The position numbers and the translations under genes are program-made. Under the pieces are notes generated by a model. That model did not search any database. It was not told the origin of the DNA and saw nothing but the letters and a program-made list of their open reading frames with translations. Of a stretch of 55,158 nt of DNA, positions 34,296 to 45,583 are shown in pieces (the stretch's first letter is position 1; each line of letters starts with the position of its first letter). The stretch comes from Polyangiaceae bacterium (GTDB taxonomy: Bacteria > Myxococcota_A > Polyangia > Polyangiales > Polyangiaceae), in assembly GCA_025353725.1 (NCBI GenBank), contig JANXOF010000074.1:1-55158 (forward strand), written 5' to 3'.

Positions 34296-34973
34296 ATGAA
34301 TCCGACTGAGCTTGCCTTAGGCCAAGCCTACTTTTGGGTCTGCGCCGCGGTCGCCATCGCCGGCGCCGTGACGACCGTGGTCGCCAAGAACCCCATTCGC
34401 GGTGCCATGGGCTTGCTCGTGATGATCCTGAGTATCGCCGGCTTGTACCTCGCGCTCCACGCGCAATTTCTTGCCGCCATTCAGCTCATCGTCTACGCCG
34501 GCGCCATCGTCGTTCTGTTCATCTTCGTCATCATGCTCCTAGGTCCGGACGTGAGCGCCCCGCGCGACAACCGCGGTCGCCTGCCGCGTATCGTATCCGC
34601 GTCAGCGTTCGCCACGGCGGGCTTGGGAGCCATGCTCCTTCTGCTACGGACGGCGCCTCCGCTTTCGAGCGGAAAGCTCCTCCCGGCAGCTCCTACTGAC
34701 TTCGGGAACGTCGAGTCTTTCGGGCGGATTCTCTTCACGGATGCACTCGTCCCCTTCGAGCTCTCGAGTGCTCTACTCATGGTGGCAGTAATCGGAGCCG
34801 TCGCCGTGGCTCGCGGACACCACAAGTCTGATTCGCGCGAGCGACGAGCCGCGGCGGATAGTGCTTCCAGGACGAGCGATCTGAGCGAGCCAAAAGCGAC
34901 GCCTTCCGCTGGCGTAACCGCCACCAAAACGGCCAACCCCACGAAGGTACACGCGTACGAGGTTGCCTCGTGA
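34296..34973 (+). CDS. nuoJ: NADH-quinone oxidoreductase subunit J
   Basis: The 225-aa protein has five hydrophobic segments: about 8-28, 32-52, 54-80 (with QLIVYAGAIVVLFIFVIML, the hallmark of NuoJ), 95-112 and 145-175. It is a small antiporter-like membrane-arm subunit of complex I. The C-terminal 50 residues (from RGHHKSDSRERR) are a polar, Ser/Ala/Thr-rich tail that exceeds the usual NuoJ. Its stop overlaps the nuoK GTG (GTGA at 34970-34973). Confidence 0.93.
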   Translation: MNPTELALGQAYFWVCAAVAIAGAVTTVVAKNPIRGAMGLLVMILSIAGLYLALHAQFLAAIQLIVYAGAIVVLFIFVIMLLGPDVSAPRDNRGRLPRIVSASAFATAGLGAMLLLLRTAPPLSSGKLLPAAPTDFGNVESFGRILFTDALVPFELSSALLMVAVIGAVAVARGHHKSDSRERRAAADSASRTSDLSEPKATPSAGVTATKTANPTKVHAYEVAS

Positions 34974-35275
34974 TTCCCGTCGAATACTACGTGGTCTTGA
35001 GTGCAGTCCTCTTCACTCTCGGGGGAGTTGGCTTCCTGATACGGCGGAACGTGATTGCGACGCTCATGAGCATCGAAATCATGTTGAACGCCGTCAACGT
35101 CGCGTTCGTCGCATTCAATCGTTCCCGCACCGAATCGCACACGGGGCAGGTTTTCGGCTTCTTCCTTATCGCTGCGGAAGCGGCGGAAGTTGCCGTGGGC
35201 CTCGCCATCGTGCTGTCCCTTTTCCGAGTCCGGCGCACCGTGCGTTCGGACGAAGCTGACCTTTTGAAGAACTAG
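34970..35275 (+). CDS. nuoK: NADH-quinone oxidoreductase subunit K
   Basis: The 101-aa protein from GTG 34970 has three membrane helices and the NuoK signature IRRNVIATLMSIEIMLNAVNVAFVAF, which contains the conserved membrane Glu. A second conserved Glu lies in AAEAAEVAVGLAI. These glutamates take part in proton translocation. Length is exactly typical. It overlaps nuoJ by 4 bp and precedes nuoL by 13 bp. Confidence 0.95.
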   Translation: MIPVEYYVVLSAVLFTLGGVGFLIRRNVIATLMSIEIMLNAVNVAFVAFNRSRTESHTGQVFGFFLIAAEAAEVAVGLAIVLSLFRVRRTVRSDEADLLKN

Positions 35276-35288
35276 AGACGAATTCCCG

Positions 35289-38101
35289 ATGAAGGCCTTC
35301 TTCTCATTGTTCCCGGCAAACGACTTTTCGCTCCTTGCGGTGGTGCTTTTGCTCCCCCTCCTTGGCGCTTTCGTCAACGGGGTGTTTGGTCGACGGTTAG
35401 GCAAGCCCGCCGTCAGGCTCATGACGCTCGCGGTCACCGGCGCAGCTTTTGCTGCGGCGATAGCCACCTTCGTAGCCCTGCAGGACGCGGTAGCCGCGAC
35501 GAAGACCGTCGAAATGGTGAAGGACCACGCCGGCGTCGCGCACGAGGTCATCAAGCATGGCCACGCGAAGCTCGCCTGGACCGCGTGGGAGTGGATGCGC
35601 GCGAGCGGGCTGCGCGACGCCAAACTCCCCATCGACGTAAGCGACCCGAGTATCCCCATCGAGCTAAAGTTCAGCGTCGACGCCCTTTCGGGCGTGATGA
35701 TGCTTGTCGTGACGGGCGTCGGGTTCCTCATCCACGTCTACTCGACCTCGTACATGGCGAAAGACAGCGCATACTGGCGTTTCTTCGCGTACCTAAACCT
35801 TTTCGTCTTCTCGATGCTGGTGCTGATTCTGGCGGATAACCTGCCGGTTCTCTTCATCGGTTGGGAGGGAGTCGGACTCTGCTCCTACCTTCTCATCGGA
35901 TTCTGGTACGACAAGAGCCCGAACGCCTCGGCCGGCAAAAAGGCATTCATCGCCAATCGGATTGGCGACTTCGGGCTGCTCGTCGGAATGTTCCTCTTGG
36001 TCTACTACACGGGTGCGCTCGACTGGACCGGGATCGCTAAAGGTGCGCAAAGCTTAGTGTCACCGAGCGGCGCGGCACAGGTTCATCTCTGGCCCATAGG
36101 CGGTGGACAGTTTCAGGACGTCGCGTTCGGCGCTCTTCGTATCCCTCTCGCGTGGCTTCAGCCAAACCGAGCGATAACCATCACGGGAGCTACGGCGGTG
36201 GCGCTCGCTCTCTTCCTCGGCGCAACAGGAAAGAGCGCTCAGCTTCCGCTTTACGTTTGGCTCCCGGACGCGATGGCCGGCCCCACGCCCGTGAGCGCAC
36301 TCATTCACGCCGCCACGATGGTAACGGCGGGCGTTTACCTAATTTGCCGCCTCTCCTTCGTATTTGTGCTTTCGCCTCCGGTGATGATGCTCATTGCCTT
36401 CACCGGAGCGCTTACAGCCCTTTACGCGGCTGTCCTTGCACTCGTCCAAAACGACATTAAGAAGGTGCTTGCCTACAGCACCGTGAGCCAGCTCGGCTTC
36501 ATGTTTCTTGGCGTTGGCGTTGGCGCGTTCACCGCGGGCTTCTTCCATGTCTTCACGCACGCCTTCTTCAAGGCGTGTCTCTTCCTCGGGGCGGGCAGCG
36601 TCATCCACGCGATGCACGCCCGCGTGCACGACGATGACCATGCGCAAGACATGCGCAACATGGGCGGGCTGAGGAAGTTCATGCCCCTCACGTTCGGCGC
36701 GTTCGCCGCGTCGACCCTCGCCATCATCGGGTTTCCGCTCACCAGTGGATTCTTTTCGAAAGACGAGATCCTCGCCCGCGTTCTCGTTCAGCAGCCTGTA
36801 AATCCGTACACAGAGATTCTCACAAAGCGAAACGTAGACGTATGGGCCCCGCCCGGGTGGATGGCATGGCTCCTCTGGGGTATGGGCGTCCTCGCGGCGA
36901 CTTTGACTGCATTCTACATGTGTCGTGCTCTCTTCCTCACGTTTTTCGGCGAATTCCGCGGATGGACGATCGGTCGACCGTCGCATGTTCTCCCGGTTGA
37001 CGACCATGGGCACGTGCCTCACGGGGACCATGACCATGACCACGACGACGTTTCTGTTCCCGGTGCGCCGCCCGCGGAGTCGCCCCGTCCCATCACGATT
37101 CCGCTCATCATTCTCGGCACCGCGGCCATCGTTGCCGGTTTGCTGAATCCCGGAATGCTCAAGCTGTTTAGCGAGCAATTCGACTTCCTTCCGATCGATC
37201 ACTGGCTCGAGCCCGTGTTTGAGGAGGCAACGCACGGAGTGAAACTTGTCGACGCTCACACGATGCATTCGCGCGAGTGGCTCTCCACGGGAGCGGCCTT
37301 CGCGGCCTTTTCGGTCGGCTCTTATGTCGCCTATTGGATGTACATCGCACAAAAGGGGAAGCTCGAGGCTGCGTACTTGAGCCGCGCGACCACGCTTGCG
37401 GCCGGCTTCAGCGGAATTCTCTTCGTAGCGATCGGCGGAGTGCTCCTCGGGCTTGCCGGGAAAGATGCGTTCACGCTTCGGATGGCCATTCCGTGGGCGC
37501 TCGTCGCAGGCGGCGCCTATGTGGCGTACGCATGTGCGAAAGAGCGCGCGTTGGGTCTCGACTTTGTTTACGAGCGGAGCGTTTTCCCCGGGGTAGACGC
37601 ACTCGCTGATACAGCCGCGTCCTTCGACCAGGGCTTCGTCGACTTTGTCATCGCTCGTCTCACGGCGCTTGTCGTCGCCGCCCTCGGAACGATTCTGCGG
37701 GTTGTGCAGAACGGGGTCGTTCACGTTTACGCCGCCATGATGGTGCTCGGCCTCGCCGGCCTCGGATGGTTCTTCGTTCAACCTCACGCTCAGCTGACGA
37801 CCAGCGACAGTGGCAGCGGTGACTACGTGGTCACCGCAGGTCCTGGGCCAGGTTACCAGTTCCGTTGGTCTCCAGACGCGAGCGCGGCTCCGCAGACACC
37901 AAGCTTCACCAGCGTCGACAGCATTAAGATTCACCTCGAAGAGGGAGCCACGAAGACGTTAAAGGTCGAGGTCCGAAATGCGTTTAGCAGCGCGCTCGAG
38001 GTGCCCGTGGTCCGGTGGTTGCTCCCCCCGGTTGCGGTGAAAGAAGTCACGGTGACTCGTGCAACCGTCGATAAGCCGGCGAAGTTCGAGTTGGGAGAGC
38101 G

Positions 38102-38105
<4 letters not shown>
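35289..38105 (+). CDS. nuoL: NADH-quinone oxidoreductase subunit L, with long extensions
   Basis: The 938-aa product contains the NuoL antiporter core. Visible motifs are VIFIGWEGVGLCSYLLIGFW-like residues near 190-215, LPDAMAGPTPVSALIHAATMVTAG near 320-345, and HAFFKACLFLGAGSVIHAMH near 425-445. It translocates protons at the distal end of complex I. Typical NuoL is about 620-700 aa. Two additions stand out: a His/Asp-rich loop (DHGHVPHGDHDHDHDD, near residues 572-590) and a C-terminal region after about residue 835 that is soluble and beta-rich (IKIHLEEGATKTLKVEVRN). The stop overlaps the nuoM GTG by 4 bp. Confidence 0.95.
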
Positions 38106-40126
<2,021 letters not shown>

Positions 40127-40143
40127 CCGAGGCTCCGATCACC

Positions 40144-41628
40144 ATGGCGCTCTGGTTTGTTCTTTCTCCTCTCCTCGTCGTCGCGGGCGGCGCTCTGCTG
40201 CTTATGCTTGCCGAAGCCTTTTCCAAAGAGGGTGCGCGCGGCGGCCTGGCGCTCGGTACGTCAATCGTCTTCGCCGCAGGATTTGTGTTCTCGATTGGAG
40301 TTTGGCTTTACGGCGTCGACGACGTTCCAGAGCGCCTTGCGCTCGCGCCTTGGTTGGTGATTGACCACTTTACGATTTTCTTTGACGCGCTCCTCTGTCT
40401 CGGTGGCGGACTCGCCGCGCTACTCGCCGGCGGATACCTGCCCGAGTACAACATCGAGCGCGGCGAATTTTACATGCTGCTGCTCTTCGCCACCGTGGGC
40501 GCCATGATGCTCGCGGCCGCAGGCGACGTCTTGACGGTATTCCTGGGACTCGAAACGATGTCGATTGGCGCGTACGCGCTGACCGCCTTCCGTCGAACCT
40601 CGCCGCGCTCCGCCGAGGGCGCGCTCAAGTACTTCCTGCTCGGAGCCTTCGCCGCAGCGTTGCTGCTTTACGGCTTCGCGCTGCTCTACGGGTCCACAGG
40701 TCACACGGACTTGGCCGGTATCGGCGAGGCCGTGAAGCAAAGTGGTGAGAAGACCCCCATGATGGTCATCGCACTCGTGCTCGTCCTTGTTGGCTTACTC
40801 TTCAAAGTGAGCGCCGTCCCGTTCCACATGTGGACGCCGGATGCTTACGAAGGCGCGCCGACCCCCGGGACGACCTACATGGCAGCCGTCGTGAAGGCCG
40901 GCGCGTTCGCGATGCTTCTTCGTGTATTACTCACGTGTTTCGGTGACAAAGGCTCGATGTCCTGGTCGGCCGGCTGGCCACCGGCGCTCGCGGTGCTTGC
41001 CGTACTCACGATGACGGTCGCCAATCTCATCGCGGGCCAGCAGGAGTCCGTGAAGCGCATGCTTGCGTACTCCAGCGTTGCGCACGCGGGATACCTACTT
41101 GTCGGTGTGGTTTCGACGATGCACTCTCAGGCGCAGGGCGTCTCGAGCGTGCTCTTCTACCTATTGACATATACGGTTTCGACCGCCGGTGCATTCGGTG
41201 CGTTGATTCTCTGCGGCCGACGCGGTGCTGAGGCTGTCAGCTACGAAGACCTCGCGGGCATGGGTCGCCGCCATCCTCCCGCGGCGCTCGCCTTTTCGCT
41301 CTTCCTCATCTCGCTGGCTGGGCTGCCGCCGACCGCCGGGTTCTTCGGGAAGTGGTTCGTCTTCCGAGCCGCGATGGATTCGGGCTTCTACGTCCTCACG
41401 GTCATTGCGTTTCTCAACAGCGTCGTCGCCGTCTACTACTACCTTCGCGTCCTGGTATACATGTACATGCGCGAGCCGCCGGCGGGAGCACCCGTGGCGA
41501 CGCCTATGAAATCGGGTTACGTGACGGCCGCCCTGCTGCTGTCGGCTATTTTCGTGCTCCTTCTCGGCATCGTGCCTCAATCCTCGCTCGAGATGGCGAT
41601 CAAAGCAGCCTCCGTATTTGGAGGGTAG
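40144..41628 (+). CDS. nuoN: NADH-quinone oxidoreductase subunit N
   Basis: The 494-aa membrane protein is the third antiporter-like subunit. It shows the GLETMSIGAYALTAFRR motif, KVSAVPFHMWTPDAYEGAPTPGT (conserved channel Lys and the NuoN signature), and KRMLAYSSVAHAGYLLVGV. About fourteen hydrophobic helices are visible. Length is normal. It is the last nuo gene here; a lipoprotein gene starts only 10 bp downstream and may share the transcript. Confidence 0.95.
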   Translation: MALWFVLSPLLVVAGGALLLMLAEAFSKEGARGGLALGTSIVFAAGFVFSIGVWLYGVDDVPERLALAPWLVIDHFTIFFDALLCLGGGLAALLAGGYLPEYNIERGEFYMLLLFATVGAMMLAAAGDVLTVFLGLETMSIGAYALTAFRRTSPRSAEGALKYFLLGAFAAALLLYGFALLYGSTGHTDLAGIGEAVKQSGEKTPMMVIALVLVLVGLLFKVSAVPFHMWTPDAYEGAPTPGTTYMAAVVKAGAFAMLLRVLLTCFGDKGSMSWSAGWPPALAVLAVLTMTVANLIAGQQESVKRMLAYSSVAHAGYLLVGVVSTMHSQAQGVSSVLFYLLTYTVSTAGAFGALILCGRRGAEAVSYEDLAGMGRRHPPAALAFSLFLISLAGLPPTAGFFGKWFVFRAAMDSGFYVLTVIAFLNSVVAVYYYLRVLVYMYMREPPAGAPVATPMKSGYVTAALLLSAIFVLLLGIVPQSSLEMAIKAASVFGG

Positions 41629-41638
41629 CGCACCGCAA

Positions 41639-42655
41639 ATGCCAAGGACGGCAAGGGTTTTCACCGCAAGACTAAGGAGTTTTGGGGTCGTATGTGGTTT
41701 AGTTTCCACGATTGGGCTCTCGTCGGTCACGCTCACGTCCTGTCGTGCGTGCGACAAGACGTCTGAGAGTGCCGAGGCGGGAGGAGCGCTAGCGGCAACC
41801 AGCGCGGGTGCTTCCCCGACCGCCGCGGCCGCCACGGCCGCCGTTTTGTCGCCCGACGGCAGCACGACTTCGGCTCCCCTTCCCGAGGTCGCCGTCGAAG
41901 GCGTTCTCAACCCAGACAGGCTGCCCGCGTATTCGGGTCCCACGGGAAGCGTTGAAGGCGTAGTGAGCGTGGTTGGCGAACCCGCGCGGCCGACACCTAA
42001 TGATTTTTCGCGCTGTCCTGCAGCCGAGCAAGTGTGGGGCCATTCCTTCCGGGACAGACCGCAGGCGGGAAGCAACGCGAGGCTCTTGGCAGACGCCGTG
42101 GTAGCGCTTACCGGTTATCAGGGCTTCTACGTGCCGGCAAAGGTGGATTCTGAAGAAATCCGCATTGAGGAATGCGCACCGACCACGCGGACTTTAGCGT
42201 TGACGTTCGGTCAGCGCCTCGACGTGAAAAACCTCACCAACGATTTTTGGACGCCCGTTCTCGAGCCAGGCACGAGCACGGTACTGAGGATGGCAACTCC
42301 ACACGGTGACGCCGTAAAGCTCTATCCGAAAAAGCCTGGTCGCTTCGTCTTGCGCGATCACGATCGCAAGTATGCCGTCGTCGATGTTTACGCGTTCTTG
42401 CACCCGCTCCACGCCGCGTCGTCCACGACAGGTTACTACCGCATCGACGGTGTGCCAGTCGGTAAGCTTAAAGTCTCCACCACGCACCCACACATCGACG
42501 CGGTTGCCGAGCAAGAGATCAACGTCACTTCCGGTGTCGTTCTCAAAGTCGACCTAGTTTTAACGAACGAACGGCGCGACGCCGGTGCCCAGTCCAAAGC
42601 GGCCGGCTCGGCAGGCGATGCGGGAACCGGCACATTAGGGAATACCCACCGCTAA
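41639..42655 (+). CDS. Secreted lipoprotein, carboxypeptidase-regulatory/cupredoxin-like
   Basis: From ATG 41639 the product is 338 aa with a signal peptide and lipobox cysteine C35 (TLTSC). An Ala/Ser/Thr-rich linker (about 40-80) follows. The mature domain has a beta-sandwich look: SVEGVVSVVGEPARPT, VVALTGYQGFYVP, then LDVKNLTNDFWTPVL and KPGRFVLRDHDRKYAVVDVYAFLHPLHA, ending in a carboxypeptidase-regulatory-like strand set (YYRIDGVPVGKLKVSTTHP). Conserved-looking His residues could bind copper as in plastocyanin-like domains, but I cannot identify a full ligand set. It begins 10 bp after nuoN. Confidence 0.68.
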   Translation: MPRTARVFTARLRSFGVVCGLVSTIGLSSVTLTSCRACDKTSESAEAGGALAATSAGASPTAAAATAAVLSPDGSTTSAPLPEVAVEGVLNPDRLPAYSGPTGSVEGVVSVVGEPARPTPNDFSRCPAAEQVWGHSFRDRPQAGSNARLLADAVVALTGYQGFYVPAKVDSEEIRIEECAPTTRTLALTFGQRLDVKNLTNDFWTPVLEPGTSTVLRMATPHGDAVKLYPKKPGRFVLRDHDRKYAVVDVYAFLHPLHAASSTTGYYRIDGVPVGKLKVSTTHPHIDAVAEQEINVTSGVVLKVDLVLTNERRDAGAQSKAAGSAGDAGTGTLGNTHR

Positions 42656-42956
42656 CGACTCGAACCTTGCGTATCTGCGGCGTGAGGCAACGGAGATCGC
42701 GCGAGGGGTTCCCGGGATCCATCAGCGCTTACCATTTCAAGAGCAACTTACACGCGCGCTGTGACGGCGCTGGCCTCGCTGGCGCGACAGACGGTTCGGT
42801 TTCGCACGGTAATCTTCGGCAGCAGCACTCGATTTGTCGACTCAAGCTTCAATTCGAACGCGCACCAGGGCCCGGCATCATCCTTGCTCGGTGAAATCTG
42901 AAGAAGCCGCAGCCCCCTTTGCAGAGAGCGCGACTGACCGGAGATCCTAAGACGAA
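42656..42956. other. Intergenic region between two lipoprotein genes
   Basis: About 300 bp. A minus-strand frame (42748-43092) is open, but its codon pattern is weak, it overlaps the next gene's start and it matches nothing known. I see no terminator or RNA structure. The region probably holds the promoter of the downstream lipoprotein. Confidence 0.45.
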
Positions 42957-44306
42957 ATGAAATCGCTCTATCAGCTCTCACTCGCGGCAGGCTGCGCCTC
43001 ACTCGCTTTCGTCCTCGCATGCAGTTCGAGCGCGAGTAGCGACGCCGCAACTCCTGCAGACGACCCGCAGGTCGGCGACGGTAAACTCGCACCAGGTGGC
43101 GACGGAAAAACTTCTGCAGCAGACGGCCGAGCAGCCCGTGCGCCAGGCGATCCGCCGATCAAGGATGGTGCGCAGTGTCAGCTACCCGGAGATTGCGAAA
43201 GCAACGTTTGCAAAGGCGCCCGCTGCGAGGCACCGACCGCGACCGATGGCGTGAAGAACGGCGAAGAAACAGATATCGACTGCGGCGGTGCAGGAGCTCC
43301 GCACTGCGCAAGCGGCAACCTCTGTAAGGTGCACTCAGACTGCGTAAGCAACGGCTGCTCGTTCGAGGGTCGGTGCGCGAGTCATCCGAGTTGCACGAAG
43401 CTTGAAGGCGGATTCACATGCGGGCCGAATGACTCTGGCGCGCGGCAACAAGATTGCTGCGACAGCGCGCCCGTCGGAAACTTCGTCGTCGATAAATTCC
43501 AGGTTACCGCGGGGCGTATGCGCACGTTCATCGAGCGAGTCGATGGCAATGTTCGTGCTTGGGCGGCAGCTCTCCCGGCCGCGACGTGGAACTCTGCATA
43601 TACCGTCGAACTGCCTGACAGTGCTGCAAAAGCCGACGAGCAACTAGGCCCCTTCTACGACAAGCGGTCGTGCCAGACAGGTGACTTCACCGGCCACACG
43701 TACTGGACGACGGCGACGGCGGGAGACACCAAAGATTTCTCGAAGGAAGTGCTGGATACGAAAGCACTGAATTGCGTCCCGTGGTGGCTACTCTCGGCAT
43801 TTTGCGTTTGGGACGGTGGCCATCTCACCACCGAGGCAGAGCTCCGAGCGGCCTATACCAATGGCAGCACTACGTCGTACCCTTGGGGAGCGGCAAAGGG
43901 ATATAGCGTTCTGCAGCCCTCAGACTTCGCCATTCAGAAGATGGGCTACGCGACGCCAAACCCACCGGCTGCGGCGCGGACTCGTGGTGGCGGCTTTCTC
44001 GATGTGTCCTACTACGTCGCTCCGCCTGGTCGGCGAGCTCTTGGCTACAACGCAACCGGTCACGCTGACATGGTCGGCAATCTTCTCGAGTGGGTTGGAG
44101 ACTCGAGCAGACAGCTCATTTGGAAAGGTTCTTTCGAAAGTCACGCGGAAGAGGCCGCGAAAGACAACCGCGGTTCGAACGATCCTTACTCTGCTCGTGA
44201 CTCCAAGGGCGCGCCGTGGCGTTGGGGCACGAACTTGGGCAATCGTCCCACCGACGGACGCGGACTTGGCTACTACGCCATCGGAGGCCGTTGTTCGCGC
44301 AAGTGA
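42957..44306 (+). CDS. Lipoprotein with Cys-rich region and FGE-sulfatase-like (SUMF1) domain
   Basis: The 449-aa protein has a signal peptide with lipobox VLAC (C22). A low-complexity linker leads into a Cys-rich segment (about 62-150: DCESNVCKGARC, DIDCGG, CASGNLCKVHSDCVSNGC) resembling the Cys-rich repeats common in myxobacterial surface proteins. The C-terminal 270 residues match the formylglycine-generating-enzyme fold: KFQVTAGRMRTFIE, WDGGHLTTEAELRAAY, YPWG, RGGGFLDVSYY, GHADMVGNLLEWVGD and the terminal IGGRCSRK. The copper-binding Cys pair of true FGE is not clear, so a binding or structural role is more likely. It is convergent with the TPR-lipoprotein gene. Confidence 0.78.
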   Translation: MKSLYQLSLAAGCASLAFVLACSSSASSDAATPADDPQVGDGKLAPGGDGKTSAADGRAARAPGDPPIKDGAQCQLPGDCESNVCKGARCEAPTATDGVKNGEETDIDCGGAGAPHCASGNLCKVHSDCVSNGCSFEGRCASHPSCTKLEGGFTCGPNDSGARQQDCCDSAPVGNFVVDKFQVTAGRMRTFIERVDGNVRAWAAALPAATWNSAYTVELPDSAAKADEQLGPFYDKRSCQTGDFTGHTYWTTATAGDTKDFSKEVLDTKALNCVPWWLLSAFCVWDGGHLTTEAELRAAYTNGSTTSYPWGAAKGYSVLQPSDFAIQKMGYATPNPPAAARTRGGGFLDVSYYVAPPGRRALGYNATGHADMVGNLLEWVGDSSRQLIWKGSFESHAEEAAKDNRGSNDPYSARDSKGAPWRWGTNLGNRPTDGRGLGYYAIGGRCSRK

Positions 44307-44326
44307 TAACGTCGCTCGCGCGACAC

Positions 44327-45583
44327 TCACTCCGAGGCGCGGGCAGGCTGAAAGGGCGCGCTTCGTCTCGATCGCGCATTCGCGGGCAGGCTTTCGACCG
44401 ACAACACCCCGCGCTCGACCAGTGCCGTCGCGAGCGCTCCCGCAAGAGGATCGTGAGCGGCCATAGGCGCTGAGTCAAACGTTCGAAGCCACTGGTTCGC
44501 CACTTGCGTTCCAGCGGATAAAGCGAGGCTGCTCGCAAACACGAGCGCACAAATTTCGGGCGGGTGAGAGGTTACCGCCAGGCTTTCTCGGCGTCCCGTG
44601 TGCTCGAAAAAGGCGAGCGCACGCGTTACCATCTGTGCGCCACTCGCGCTCGGGTCCGCAGCCGTCACCTCGCGTGCGAGGCTTGCGGCAATGCTCCTCT
44701 GGTCAAGGGCGAACGCGCGCGCCGAAACCTCCTCGACCGAGACATGACCGCGCGTCGCTCGGAGCAGCGCACTCGCGACATCGCCCCGCGCGAGCGCTTC
44801 GTCGACGGCGAGGCGTGCGACCGTGGCATCTCTAGGCCCGCGCACACCCAGCTGACGCGGTGCGTCGGCAACGGCGACGGCCACGCGCTGCGCGAGCGCA
44901 TGCTCAGAAGCTTCAAGCAACGCGAGCGCTCCCCGCTCGGACTCAAAACTCCGCGCCGGCGCCGCGCGTACGAGCCCCTCGAAAGCGCGCGCTATCAATT
45001 CCGCGTCGCGATGACCGCGTCCCCACGCGAGAAGCGCATCCCACGCCTCCGCTCGGTCGGCGTGCGCTTCGGTTCGTGTAATGGCACGAGCGCGCGCAGC
45101 AGGCCCGACCGAAGACGCGGCGGCTCGAACCACGACCGCGGCGACGGACGCACTCTGCGGGTCTTGAACGGCCGCTCGTTCCGCGAGCGACGAAGCCTCC
45201 CGGTCATGCCCGCGCCCGAGCTCGCACACGGCTTTTGCCCGAAGTGACGAGGCGTAGTTCGGATCGATGGAGAAGGCGCGCGCGAAAGTGCGGTCTGCCA
45301 CGGCATCCTTCGGAGCAAGTCGACATTGCAGGGCCCCTACGCGCGAGAGTACCTCGGGATCGGAGTCGGACTCGGCGAACGCCGCGAGCGCACTTGTGAA
45401 GTCGCCGTCCTCCTCGGCAAGCGCCCCTCGCAGAAACGACGCATAGCCCTCTGGGGAAACGTAGCTCCCCGCCGTCACGCGCCCGTCGTAAACGCGCACG
45501 ACACGAGGCGCGGCCGCGCAGCCGACGCCCCCGGCGAACAGGAAGAGCAAGGCCGACGAAAGCGCAAGGTTCAGAATTCTCAT
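44327..45583 (-). CDS. TPR-containing lipoprotein
   Basis: The 418-aa product has a short signal peptide with lipobox cysteine C22 (GGVGC). After VVRVYDGRVTAGSYVSPEGYASFLRGALAEEDGD come helix-pair repeats such as FTSALAAFAESDSDPEVLSRVGAL and TFARAFSIDPNYASSLRAKAVCELGRG, typical TPR units. The remainder is Ala/Arg-rich helical sequence. It is probably periplasmic and membrane-anchored; function is unknown. Its ATG overlaps the hisC stop by 4 bp, which makes it a co-translated partner of hisC, an odd pairing. Confidence 0.7.
   Translation of the reverse strand: MRILNLALSSALLFLFAGGVGCAAAPRVVRVYDGRVTAGSYVSPEGYASFLRGALAEEDGDFTSALAAFAESDSDPEVLSRVGALQCRLAPKDAVADRTFARAFSIDPNYASSLRAKAVCELGRGHDREASSLAERAAVQDPQSASVAAVVVRAAASSVGPAARARAITRTEAHADRAEAWDALLAWGRGHRDAELIARAFEGLVRAAPARSFESERGALALLEASEHALAQRVAVAVADAPRQLGVRGPRDATVARLAVDEALARGDVASALLRATRGHVSVEEVSARAFALDQRSIAASLAREVTAADPSASGAQMVTRALAFFEHTGRRESLAVTSHPPEICALVFASSLALSAGTQVANQWLRTFDSAPMAAHDPLAGALATALVERGVLSVESLPANARSRRSAPFQPARASE

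Noticed and set aside
36339-37934. 531-codon minus-strand frame
   Set aside because: It is antisense to nuoL, and its His/Glu/Arg-rich translation is typical of a reverse-frame artefact.
42650-42690. tRNA T-arm-like GGTTCGAGTC on the minus strand
   Set aside because: The flanking bases do not pair into a T stem and no acceptor or anticodon arm could be drawn.
42748-43092. Minus-strand frame between the two lipoprotein genes
   Set aside because: Weak third-position bias, overlap with the start of a clear lipoprotein gene and no recognisable domain.
42957-44306. Genuine sulfatase-modifying enzyme
   Set aside because: No sulfatase gene is adjacent and the active-site cysteine pair is not evident, so only the fold is claimed.
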